Assembly (NCBI GenBank): GCA_034926415.1
Contig: JAYFRC010000007.1
Location: 1-40,146 of the forward strand
Length of the DNA stretch: 40,146 nt
Origin: JAYFRC01 sp034926415
GTDB taxonomy: Bacteria; Bacillota; Clostridia; Oscillospirales; Oscillospiraceae
Direction: 5' to 3'
The position numbers and the translations under genes are program-made. The notes under the pieces were generated by a model, which was not told the origin of the DNA, made no database searches, and was given only the letters and a program-made list of their open reading frames with translations. Shown piece after piece: positions 1 to 6,278 of this stretch. Within the stretch, counting starts at the first letter, position 1; the number at the start of each line of letters is the position of its first letter.

Positions 1-2
1 TT

Positions 3-161
3 GGAATCCCACTTGGCATAAAACCCATTCATGTAACCAGCCGGGCTTTTGACATGAGGCCTGGTCTGTTTTTTATACGCTTTTTAAGCTACAGATTTGA
101 CAAGAAAACTCTTGACAAAGTATTAGCTGGTATTGCTATACTGAGATCTTTGGATTATTAG
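3..161 (+). CDS. C-terminal end of an unrecognised protein, cut by the window edge
   Basis: An open frame enters from the left edge and runs 52 codons to a TAG at 159-161. The peptide is rich in Leu, Ile, Phe and Arg and ends in LRSLDY. I do not recognise the family. It could be a chance open frame, but 52 codons open to the very edge, followed about 30 bases later by a hairpin, are compatible with a real gene end. Confidence 0.3.
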   Translation, partial: GIPLGIKPIHVTSRAFDMRPGLFFIRFLSYRFDKKTLDKVLAGIAILRSLDY

Positions 162-190
162 GGACTTTTTATCAATAAGCACAGAAAGAT

Positions 191-220
191 GGCCGGAAAG
201 CTGTTTTCAAATTTCCGGCC
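191..220 (-). terminator. Hairpin downstream of the TnpW-like gene
   Basis: A 9-bp perfect stem, GGCCGGAAA with TTTCCGGCC, and a 12-nt loop. It starts 16 bases past the minus-strand stop at 236. The tract after it on the minus strand is only moderately T-rich (ATCTTTCT), so it is a weak terminator call. It could also serve the plus-strand partial gene on its left. Confidence 0.45.
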
Positions 221-235
221 TGTCAATATTACGTT

Positions 236-430
236 TTACATCTGCCGTATCTCATTACGGAGCATCCGCTTGATTTTGTCGCTCATGGTTTCCCTGCTGG
301 TGGCGCTGAAATGGATCGTCACTCTATAGGTGGTTTTCCCGATTTTGAGCAGCGCAAGCGGCAACTGCAATGGTATATCAGTCAGGTCAGCAGAGAACAA
401 CTGGGCGCGTGAGCGAACCTGATAATACAT
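236..430 (-). CDS. TnpW-like transposon-encoded small protein
   Basis: The C-terminal half (GKTTYRV, then HFSATSRETMSDKIKRML and NEIRQM) matches what I know of TnpW, a small protein of unknown function found beside TnpX-type recombinases and in Tn1549-like elements of Clostridia. The N-terminal half is not typical. The start is uncertain: ATG at 430 gives 64 residues, and the open frame reaches back to 484 with an unusually hydrophobic, Cys-containing extension that I doubt. No convincing ribosome binding site precedes either start, so this may be a 5'-damaged remnant. A hairpin follows the stop. Confidence 0.55.
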   Translation of the reverse strand: MYYQVRSRAQLFSADLTDIPLQLPLALLKIGKTTYRVTIHFSATSRETMSDKIKRMLRNEIRQM

Positions 431-528
431 AAGAAAGGAGGGACAATCGATAAAAAAGCACATTATAGGGATGTTTCCAAACAACTTTTCCAGAAATCTT
501 CACTTGTGCTGTGCGAAAAAGACTATAT

Positions 529-553
529 AAGGTTCGATTTCAAATCGAACCTT
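529..553. repeat. 25-bp palindrome (12-bp arms, one central base)
   Basis: AAGGTTCGATTT, C, AAATCGAACCTT. It sits about 80 bases past the PIN gene stop and about 100 bases upstream of the TnpW-like gene. It lacks a T-run on either strand, so it is either a hairpin processed from the PIN transcript or a protein-binding palindrome. Confidence 0.5.
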
Positions 554-632
554 TCCAAATGCCTTAAAGTCGCGTTCGTGCTGCTGAATTAGCCTTGTAA
601 TTGTGTGATTGTGATGGATAAAAAAACAAGTC

Positions 633-1166
633 TTATTCGGAAATAATTTCAATGAAATTTTCATATTTTATTGCTCTTTCAATGAAATGATTATTAACCT
701 TGTTAAATAAACGCTTGTCATTTGTTACCAAAGTACAGCCGTTTACGATTGCTGTTAGTGCAATCATGCTGTCATTGTAATACTGGCGATCATTATCATT
801 GAGAATATCACTAAACATTGCGGCAGCTTCCGATTCATTGTCTTGCAATATATCAAATGTTCCATCCGAACCCCACCTGTTCAGCCTTAAAGTGGCTATT
901 TGACCAACATAGCAAGTTTGAAGCTTTGGTATGACGCGCAGTAAATTTAAGGCATATTCTGCACGCTGCCGTTCTACAAGACAAGAATCTAAACCCTCTG
1001 ACTTTTTTATAATATTGGCGCAAGATTCCTGACATTGTATTTCTGTAAAGTAATATTCATATCCATTAATTTTCGATTTGTATATTGTTATTTCATCATT
1101 GGGATTTTGACAAATTTTATTTATTGCATTTGTATCGAACATATACCGCTTTTCTACTTTGTCCAT
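633..1166 (-). CDS. PIN-domain protein (VapC-like putative RNase)
   Basis: A 177-residue protein with the PIN fold's metal-binding pattern. FDTN lies near the N-terminus (D11, T12, N13), followed by an acidic residue in TEIQ (E42), DSMIAL (D132) and VTNDKRLF (D150) near the C-terminus. PIN proteins of this type are Mg-dependent endoribonucleases, often the toxin of VapBC pairs. No antitoxin gene is next to it: the gene upstream is a coiled-coil protein beyond a broken ribbon-helix-helix-like ORF at 1281-1442, which could be a dead antitoxin. A ribosome binding site (GGGAG) lies 8 bases before ATG. At 177 aa it is somewhat longer than classical VapC (about 130-150). An 8-bp inverted repeat just upstream may be its operator. 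Confidence 0.7.
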   Translation of the reverse strand: MDKVEKRYMFDTNAINKICQNPNDEITIYKSKINGYEYYFTEIQCQESCANIIKKSEGLDSCLVERQRAEYALNLLRVIPKLQTCYVGQIATLRLNRWGSDGTFDILQDNESEAAAMFSDILNDNDRQYYNDSMIALTAIVNGCTLVTNDKRLFNKVNNHFIERAIKYENFIEIISE

Positions 1167-1177
1167 ATTATCACTCC

Positions 1178-1208
1178 CTTTCGACTAAATCTTACCACTG
1201 GTCGAAAG
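1178..1208. promoter_or_regulatory. Inverted repeat upstream of the PIN gene
   Basis: CTTTCGAC (1178-1185) and GTCGAAAG (1201-1208) are perfect 8-bp arms with a 15-nt centre. They lie 12 to 42 bases upstream of the PIN start codon, where an autoregulatory operator or a leader hairpin would sit. Confidence 0.4.
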
Positions 1209-1219
1209 GACAAGCAATA

Positions 1220-1274
1220 TAGAAAGGCCGCCCACAAGGCCATTTATAAGCTCTGTGGGCAGCTTTCTTTTATG
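1220..1274. terminator. Strong hairpin, probable bidirectional terminator
   Basis: AGAAAG plus GCCGCCCACA pairs with TGTGGGCAGC plus CTTTCT around a 17-nt loop, followed by TTTTATG on the plus strand. It lies between the broken RHH-like ORF (1281-1442) and the PIN gene, so it would insulate the PIN gene from upstream minus-strand transcription. Confidence 0.5.
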
Positions 1275-1280
1275 CTTTAT

Positions 1281-1442
1281 CTATGTCTCGTCTATTACCC
1301 GGTTAATAAGCCCTTTGACGCTCTCGCCGTGTTCGTCGGCAAAGTGGCACAAAATTGCGCGGCTCAGAGACGTGTCTTGTGTTGTCTACGCCTTGCCATA
1401 CTTGAATACGGCTCCCTCACCGTTACATTTTATTCTCGGCAT
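1281..1442 (-). pseudogene. Broken small ORF with ribbon-helix-helix/antitoxin-like C-terminus
   Basis: One minus-strand frame runs from ATG at 1442 to TAG at 1281 but has an in-frame TAG after 18 codons. The first part reads MPRIKCNGEGAVFKYGKA. The second part contains DEHGESVKGLINRVIDET, which resembles the tail of small RHH-type antitoxin-like proteins common in Clostridial elements. The frame is otherwise intact, so a nonsense change in a small gene, or a fusion of two relics, is likely. Function cannot be assigned with confidence. Confidence 0.4.
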
Positions 1443-1465
1443 AACTTATCACTTCTTTTTATAAA

Positions 1466-2062
1466 TTACGGCTGCAAAAATTCCCTCATTTTACTTTTTA
1501 GATGTTGTATATTTTCATCTGAAAAATTGCTTTTATATTGTTCCATCATCGAATAAAATTCATTAAATTTTCTATCTTGCGCTTTTTCAGTTTTCAGTTT
1601 TGACGCCTTTTCACAAGTTAAATCCCAACATCTATCAATAAAATTATTTATCAAAGAACTACGGCAAATTTTTTCTGCCTCAAAAATTGCATGCATTGGA
1701 GAACCAATTTCTATGTATTTTTGAATATTTACCATAATTCCAAGACATTCTTCCGATAATTTAAGTCTATCAAAAAACACATCCGGCATTGTTGTTTTAA
1801 CAATTATTTTTATAGAATCGTTAAATACTTTGAATCTATTGAAGAAAAAATTTTCTGCTATTACTGTTAAATCTGATTTAGACATAAGTTCGTTTTGCTC
1901 TTTAGATACAATACTTTGTAAGCCTTTCCGCCAATTTAATTCTTCTTCATACCGTTTTTCTGCTTCTTCTGCTGCTCTTTCGATTTTACGTTGTTCTTCT
2001 TCTTCTATTTCTTCCACTTTTTTAGCAATGTATTTTTCATGATTGAAAAAATAATCAAGCAT
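1466..2062 (-). CDS. Hypothetical coiled-coil protein
   Basis: 198 residues, not recognised. Residues about 10-45 are a highly charged Glu/Lys/Arg heptad-like stretch (VEEIEEEEQRK then AAEEAEKRYEEEL) that should form a coiled coil. The rest is helical and charged, with four Cys residues and no signal peptide or membrane segment. A purine-rich site (AAAGGG) lies 9 bases before ATG. It starts 12 bases after the stop of the phage-head domain gene at 2075, so the two are probably co-transcribed. The AT-rich base composition fits the surrounding accessory DNA. Confidence 0.6.
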   Translation of the reverse strand: MLDYFFNHEKYIAKKVEEIEEEEQRKIERAAEEAEKRYEEELNWRKGLQSIVSKEQNELMSKSDLTVIAENFFFNRFKVFNDSIKIIVKTTMPDVFFDRLKLSEECLGIMVNIQKYIEIGSPMHAIFEAEKICRSSLINNFIDRCWDLTCEKASKLKTEKAQDRKFNEFYSMMEQYKSNFSDENIQHLKSKMREFLQP

Positions 2063-2074
2063 AGTTTTTTCCCT

Positions 2075-2638
2075 TTATTTGTTCCCAAATTCTTTTTGAA
2101 ATTCTGATTTGCTCATTGTGCGAATCTGTCCGTTTACATGGACTCTGTGCGGCCAAACAATGTTTTTCCATAATATTACCGGCTCGGCGTAGCATCGGCA
2201 GTCAAACACGCCATTCGGGTTATAAGTTCCAATATTCGCTTCCCCGTTTAACGCTTCGGGCGACGGTGGATCACTAAACCGGCACAATACTTTGTCCATT
2301 AGCTTGTGTGAGTCTCTCACGCGCTGATCTTCCGATGTGCGCCAGATATACCAGTCAAGGCCAAGGCTTTCCGCTCTCGCTTGTGTAAGCGGCAATAAGG
2401 TTTTAGATTCTTTTGCACGATTGATTGATCGCTTATTTATCAATGACTTAAAATCAGCATTTTTTTCAAGAGTCGCGTTATAGTCCAAAAGTTCTCGCAC
2501 ACGCTGACCGATTGGCCCTTGCATTTCTTTATCCAACGCTTCCTGTATAAAATTGTTTTTCCCCGCTTCTCTAGCTGCTTCACGCCATGTATGTCTGCTT
2601 TTTTCTTCCGCGTGTTCACTGGCAAATGCTTCTTTCAT
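2075..2638 (-). CDS. Orphan phage head-morphogenesis (SPP1 gp7/Mu F-like) domain protein
   Basis: 187 residues. The second half holds the hallmark of phage minor head proteins of the SPP1 gp7/MuF family: WRTSEDQRVRDSHKLMDKV, then CRFSDPPSPEA, then FDCRCYAEPVI. These motifs carry the conserved Asp, His and paired Cys residues of the domain. Full phage proteins are usually 250-450 residues and lie beside portal and scaffold genes. Here the N-terminus is short and no other head gene is nearby, so this is a stand-alone domain rather than part of a working prophage. The neighbour downstream (1466-2062) is a coiled-coil protein. MuF domains also occur in phage-delivered polymorphic toxins, but no toxin domain is seen. 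Confidence 0.7.
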   Translation of the reverse strand: MKEAFASEHAEEKSRHTWREAAREAGKNNFIQEALDKEMQGPIGQRVRELLDYNATLEKNADFKSLINKRSINRAKESKTLLPLTQARAESLGLDWYIWRTSEDQRVRDSHKLMDKVLCRFSDPPSPEALNGEANIGTYNPNGVFDCRCYAEPVILWKNIVWPHRVHVNGQIRTMSKSEFQKEFGNK

Positions 2639-2724
2639 TTTCTTTTCACCCCGATCTACTTTGCCGCCCTACGCGGTTAGATTACAAGTTTTCTACTCAG
2701 CCTTTTCTGCGCTTTTTATCCAAT

Positions 2725-2943
2725 TTATTCTTTCTCAGGTTGTTCTTCAAGATATTCCATAATGTCGCCGGGTTGGCAATCGAGAAGCCGACAGAGCTTT
2801 TCAATAGTTCTGGCATCAAGCCCACCGCGTCCATGTTTGAGTTTATCCAGTATCGAAGGGCTAATTCCGTTTTTCCTCAGATAGTATTCTGTTCTTCCTC
2901 GTTCTTTTATTAAGAGAAAAAGTTTTTCATAAACGATTGGCAT
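2725..2943 (-). CDS. XRE/Cro-type HTH transcriptional regulator
   Basis: 72 residues, the usual size for this short family of phage- and element-borne repressors. The pattern is a helix-turn-helix: a first helix around YEKLFLLIKERG, then TEYYLRKNGISPSILDKLKHG (HTH, residues about 16-37), then DARTIEKLCRLLDCQPGDIM and a Glu-rich tail. The start is set at ATG 2943 because AGAAAGG lies 8 bases upstream; the frame stays open further but has no such site. It is divergent from the strong promoter at 3074-3102, and the boxes between are its probable operators. It likely represses the plus-strand transcript and controls its own. Confidence 0.8.
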   Translation of the reverse strand: MPIVYEKLFLLIKERGRTEYYLRKNGISPSILDKLKHGRGGLDARTIEKLCRLLDCQPGDIMEYLEEQPEKE

Positions 2944-3010
2944 ATTATAACCCTTTCTATATATCCTTCTGGCTGGCCGTTTATTTTTACAATGCAATCA
3001 TAGCGCGAAA

Positions 3011-3102
3011 TATGGTCTAGAGGAAGTGCAATGTTGTACAATATTATGGTCTAAAAATTGTACATAACAATAATTGACGTTATGGTCTTTATTTAGTACA
3101 AT
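3011..3102. promoter_or_regulatory. Divergent promoter/operator region with three TATGGTCT boxes
   Basis: TATGGTCT occurs at 3011-3018, 3045-3052 and 3081-3088. The last two are followed at the same distance (7 bases) by GTACA, giving a repeated half-pattern with a 36-bp period. The third box lies inside the spacer of the plus-strand promoter. A minus-strand promoter TTGTTA-N16-CATAAT (complement at 3043-3070) would serve the XRE gene and overlaps the second box. A TTGTACAA palindrome lies between. Confidence 0.55.
3074..3102 (+). promoter_or_regulatory. Sigma-A promoter, TTGACG-N17-TACAAT
   Basis: -35 TTGACG (3074-3079), 17-bp spacer and -10 TACAAT (3097-3102), with predicted start near 3109. 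This is one of the clearest housekeeping promoters in the window. It reads into the small ORF at 3176. Confidence 0.75.
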
Positions 3103-3175
3103 ACAGGCAGTCAAGGGTACAACACCCAACGGAATTAAGACGGATATTACTCGAACAGAGAAAGGACCAAAAATC

Positions 3176-3274
3176 ATGTCAAATGAAGAAATCGGCATAA
3201 TACTAACCACGTTGTCAATCCAGGAAAAGGAAGAACTTATCTCGCAGATAAAATCCCTCCTACAAAACAGATGA
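3176..3274 (+). CDS. 32-residue small protein, possibly the first part of a decayed gene
   Basis: ATG at 3176 is preceded by AGAAAGGA 9 bases upstream. The peptide is helical and charged (MSNEEIGIILTTLSIQEK, then EELISQIKSLLQNR). It stops at TGA 3272-3274. It is expressed, by position, from the promoter at 3074-3102 and would be controlled by the XRE protein. The same frame continues as a coherent peptide through two further stops (see the pseudogene at 3275-3667), so this may be either a real small protein or the N-terminus of a gene killed by nonsense changes. Confidence 0.5.
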   Translation: MSNEEIGIILTTLSIQEKEELISQIKSLLQNR

Positions 3275-3667
3275 ACAAAGGCGTATTACATCAAAATGCT
3301 ATAAGGCATCATCCCAAACTTCGAACGAACAAAAGATAAACAAAAGGAAATTACTTCTGCCGAGGGTGTTGCTTCTGAAGCCGCTCGCCGCCGCAATATG
3401 GTATAAGAAAAAACATTCGGAGATTTCGGAGGCCTTAACGCGCGGGAAAGAATTGGCATACGGACATTACAGCCATTAGACATACCGGGCCCGCTTCATC
3501 ATGCCAGGCCGCTGTTTGACAGCGGTCGCCAGAAGTTCGAAGTAGGCTGGACGCGCATAGAAAAGCCCTCCACACCCGTAAGTCTGAAGGGAAGAAAAAC
3601 CGTTTATTCAAGCATGGGAACAGACCCGCCAAACTTATGTTTTTTTATTTGGCGGGTGCATTTATAA
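3275..3667 (+). pseudogene. Remnant gene, one frame with stops at 3302 and 3404
   Basis: The reading frame of the 32-residue ORF continues without frameshift: TKAYYIKML, stop (TAA 3302-3304), then a 33-codon piece with EITSAEGVASEAARRRNMV, stop (TAA 3404-3406), then 86 open codons containing GDFGGLNARERIG and LQPLDIPGPLHHARPL, ending at TAA 3665-3667. The codon pattern looks protein-like. The last part overlaps a terminator hairpin (3624-3657), so the original stop was probably earlier. I do not recognise the family. Confidence 0.35.
3624..3657 (+). terminator. Hairpin terminator
   Basis: ACCCGCCAAA (3624-3633) pairs with TTTGGCGGGT (3648-3657), a 10-bp stem with a T-rich loop. The following tract (GCATTTATAATATT) is AT-rich but not a clean T-run. 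It would end the transcript from the 3074 promoter. Confidence 0.5.
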
Positions 3668-3762
3668 TATTCCCACACGAATAGTAGACAGGGCAAGGTC
3701 AATAGAAACTTAGATAATGCAAAATCTAAACCAATTAATCGATATCTTACTGAAATACATCA

Positions 3763-4257
3763 TTAAATGCTGGGTAAGTTGTAGATCACAACGTCTGCCT
3801 CTTTCTTTAGGGTTTCTGTAGAATACATTTGAAGTGTGAAGCTCTGCGTTGTACCCACAGAAAAAGGGGCATCCGGATCATCTATGGGGTCGGCATCGCT
3901 GTGACAATTTTTGGTGCCCTGCAAAGAAAGAGTTCCCGTTCCATCCGCATTTTTTGGAACGATTGAACAATCCCTTCTGTATAGTGTAATCTGTCAAGTT
4001 GCGTCCACTTTTACGTCGTAGAATCCGGAGTGATGGATGCCGCAGAATCGGTAACGCTACCAACAGAGGAAGAACTTTTCTCTGCTGGTCTCTGAATGCT
4101 GGATTCCGTTTGCGAGGCGGAAGCAATTCCTTCTGTCGAGCTGCTTGCAATGTTTGAAGCAGACGCCGAGTTGCCGGTCTTAGAGCCCCAATATAAAAGT
4201 TCCTGCAGCTGCGACAATCACTACAAGAAGCAGTGCAGCTTTACCTTTTATACCCAC
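3763..4257 (-). pseudogene. Frameshifted exported Ser-rich protein
   Basis: The minus strand reads first as a membrane/signal segment (GIKGKAALLLVVIVAAAGTF, from a possible GTG at 4257). It continues in another frame as a Ser/Thr/Ala-rich linker (about 4195 to 4015, ending in a stop), and finally in a third reading as a C-terminal domain with SIVPKNADGTGTLSLQG, PFSVGTTQSFTLQMYS and a stop at 3763-3765. There is also an in-frame TGA near 4000. The order signal, linker, domain is that of a cell-surface protein or lipoprotein broken by at least two frameshifts. The family is not recognised. Confidence 0.45.
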
Positions 4258-4323
4258 ACTAATCAGTCAACTTTTCAAAAAATATGTCAATTTGATATGC
4301 GTTAAAATGTAGTGCAAACGAAT

Positions 4324-5436
4324 CTACTGTATAACCACTTTTGTACCATCCGAAATATGGTCATATATCCATTTGGCATCATCAATGGAGAGTCGGATAC
4401 AGCCGTGTGATGCAGGAGTACCAAGTTTTACCGCTTCGTTCTGCTCTATTTCGTAGTGCTGATCAAACGGGATACTGTGAAACAAATAGTCGCCATAGAA
4501 TCTTGTCCAATAATAGGCGCCTTCTCCCAATCCGGAATTGTAGAAGGAAATTCCCCGGCCCAAAACGGAAAAGGTCCCGGTCGGCGTTTCGCTGCCGGCT
4601 TGTCCCGAAGAACAGGTAAAAGTCTTTATTGCCAAACCTTTCGCGTCAAGTACCGTGACTTTCTGGTCGTCGAGAGATACCTTTATTGACAACGGATAGG
4701 CTGCCTGAGTGAGTTCATTGGTGGCTGCGGTATCCAACGCGTCGCTCTGCAGATAAGGCTGGCAGCACCAGCCGGATTTCCCATTCAATGCTTCTACCTG
4801 AACCCAGGTGCCATCCGTATTGGACTTTCCCGTCAGTGTCAGCCTTGTATGACTTGGAACGGTGCAGACAATGGCATATTTTGTACTAGGACCGGAGCGG
4901 AGATTTAATTTGCTTATTGCAACCGCTGCTGAGGAAACGCCTTCAGGAATTGCCGTTTCGTCGCTTTCAGAGGCATCCGCGCTCAGGTATTGTCGGCAGC
5001 ACCAGCCTACTTTGCCTTCGAACATTTTTACTTGAACCCATGTGCCGCCCGTATTGGACTTTCCCGTCAGTATCAGTTTTGTATTGCATGGAACAGTACA
5101 GATAACCCTATATTGCGTGCCAGGGCCAGAACGGATATTCAGTTTATCCGTTGTAACGGCCTCCGATAAATCACCCGTGGAAGTTGTCATTTTGTTGCTC
5201 CAAGAAGATTCAGTAAGCAAAGTCGGATGAATGTCTTGTGAGGATATCTCGTTGTCTGAGGCCTGGCTCCTGTTTTTATAAGTGTCTTGAGCCGCAGCAT
5301 GCATTCCGCAGAGCAATGCCAGTAACAGTATACATGCCATAGCAGCTAGAACACGGGGTATTCTGCGAGCTCTGCGCCTCTTAGTGTGTTGAATGGTCCG
5401 GAAATTCTCATGCTCAATGTAATCTGTATTTTTCAT
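4324..5436 (-). CDS. Exported L,D-transpeptidase with two SH3 domains
   Basis: 370 residues. After a cytoplasmic Arg-rich stretch there is one membrane/signal helix (about 28-46, IPRVLAAMACILLLALL). Two bacterial SH3 domains follow (about 94-155 and 170-230), each with the NLRSGPSTKY/NIRSGPGTQY start and a W..V....GW.C pattern. A YkuD catalytic domain (about 248-369) has the HGC signature (H344, C346) followed by R348. Such enzymes form 3-3 cross-links in peptidoglycan or anchor proteins to it. The start at 5436 is chosen because GGAGGTG lies 8 bases before that ATG; an upstream in-frame ATG lacks this. It closes the response regulator/kinase operon, suggesting the system senses envelope state and adjusts wall cross-linking. 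Confidence 0.9.
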   Translation of the reverse strand: MKNTDYIEHENFRTIQHTKRRRARRIPRVLAAMACILLLALLCGMHAAAQDTYKNRSQASDNEISSQDIHPTLLTESSWSNKMTTSTGDLSEAVTTDKLNIRSGPGTQYRVICTVPCNTKLILTGKSNTGGTWVQVKMFEGKVGWCCRQYLSADASESDETAIPEGVSSAAVAISKLNLRSGPSTKYAIVCTVPSHTRLTLTGKSNTDGTWVQVEALNGKSGWCCQPYLQSDALDTAATNELTQAAYPLSIKVSLDDQKVTVLDAKGLAIKTFTCSSGQAGSETPTGTFSVLGRGISFYNSGLGEGAYYWTRFYGDYLFHSIPFDQHYEIEQNEAVKLGTPASHGCIRLSIDDAKWIYDHISDGTKVVIQ

Positions 5437-5528
5437 AAAAGAAGCACCTCCTGTCAAATCCTGTAGAAATGATAGCAAGGTGCTTCCTACATTCAGCATC
5501 CGTCAGGCATCAGATCGGCATCAACTGA

Positions 5529-6278
5529 TTAATTTCCTAAAATCGGGGTGCTGTTAAATGCGTATCGGTTCCCAAAGATCGTCAGGGGAAATGTCAGCAA
5601 ATCATCTGTATCGTCACTTATACTGATAGAACCCTTAATGGAATAGCCTGAGGAATTGTCCAGTTGTACGGCATCGCCAAGCTGCACATCCTCGATTTTC
5701 CATCCATAATAATCGGTACAGATGCTTGCCAGTTTACCAGAAAAGTCATGTGCCTGTTCTTGTACATTTTTTCTTGCTTGTCCGAAAATAATCTTTTGAT
5801 CCGATATAATACTGAATGCCAGCATCTTTCCACTGTTGTCGTCAATCAGAATATCAATCCACCTACCAGCGCGATCGTTATAAAGTCCGCACCTCCACAG
5901 AATCGCGCTCATGGTTTTGTCAGCCGACACCGCAAGAACCGGTGTTTCCGTATGGCCTGAATATCCCTCCGATAGAATTCCAACTGCGCCATGTTCCGTC
6001 AGAAACTTCAAAGTATCCAGCGCCGCCTGATGAGCACCGTCGGTATCCAGGTTACTGCCCCCATCCAGATTAACCGTTGTATATTCACCGGCCAGCAGCT
6101 GAAGACTGTCCTTTAACTGCGCAACAGGATGAAATTGAAGACTGGCTGCTTCATAGGTGCTAATCTTTGTTTTAAGTTCCTGATCCTGCATGGCAGAGAC
6201 GAAACCCGGCAGGAAGAATCCGGCAGCGACCGCAAGAGCTGTGCAGAAGATAAACAAAACAGGAACAAACCGTTTCAT
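5529..6278 (-). CDS. Exported protein of unknown function in a two-component operon
   Basis: 249 residues. An N-terminal signal or anchor helix (residues 3-25, VPVLFIFCTALAVAAGFFL) is followed by an extracellular region of mixed strands and helices, without Cys pairs or known catalytic motifs. Its ATG overlaps the stop of the histidine kinase gene (ATGA, 6275-6278), so it is translationally coupled to it. That position suggests an accessory protein that modulates the sensor, as seen with YycI/YycH-like partners, but I see no clear sequence match to those. The transpeptidase gene follows after 92 bases. Confidence 0.65.
   Translation of the reverse strand: MKRFVPVLFIFCTALAVAAGFFLPGFVSAMQDQELKTKISTYEAASLQFHPVAQLKDSLQLLAGEYTTVNLDGGSNLDTDGAHQAALDTLKFLTEHGAVGILSEGYSGHTETPVLAVSADKTMSAILWRCGLYNDRAGRWIDILIDDNSGKMLAFSIISDQKIIFGQARKNVQEQAHDFSGKLASICTDYYGWKIEDVQLGDAVQLDNSSGYSIKGSISISDDTDDLLTFPLTIFGNRYAFNSTPILGN

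Noticed and set aside
3011..3102. Repeated TATGGTCT boxes as a CRISPR array
   Set aside because: Only three 8-bp units, spacing 34-36 without longer repeat identity, and no Cas genes; they fit operators.
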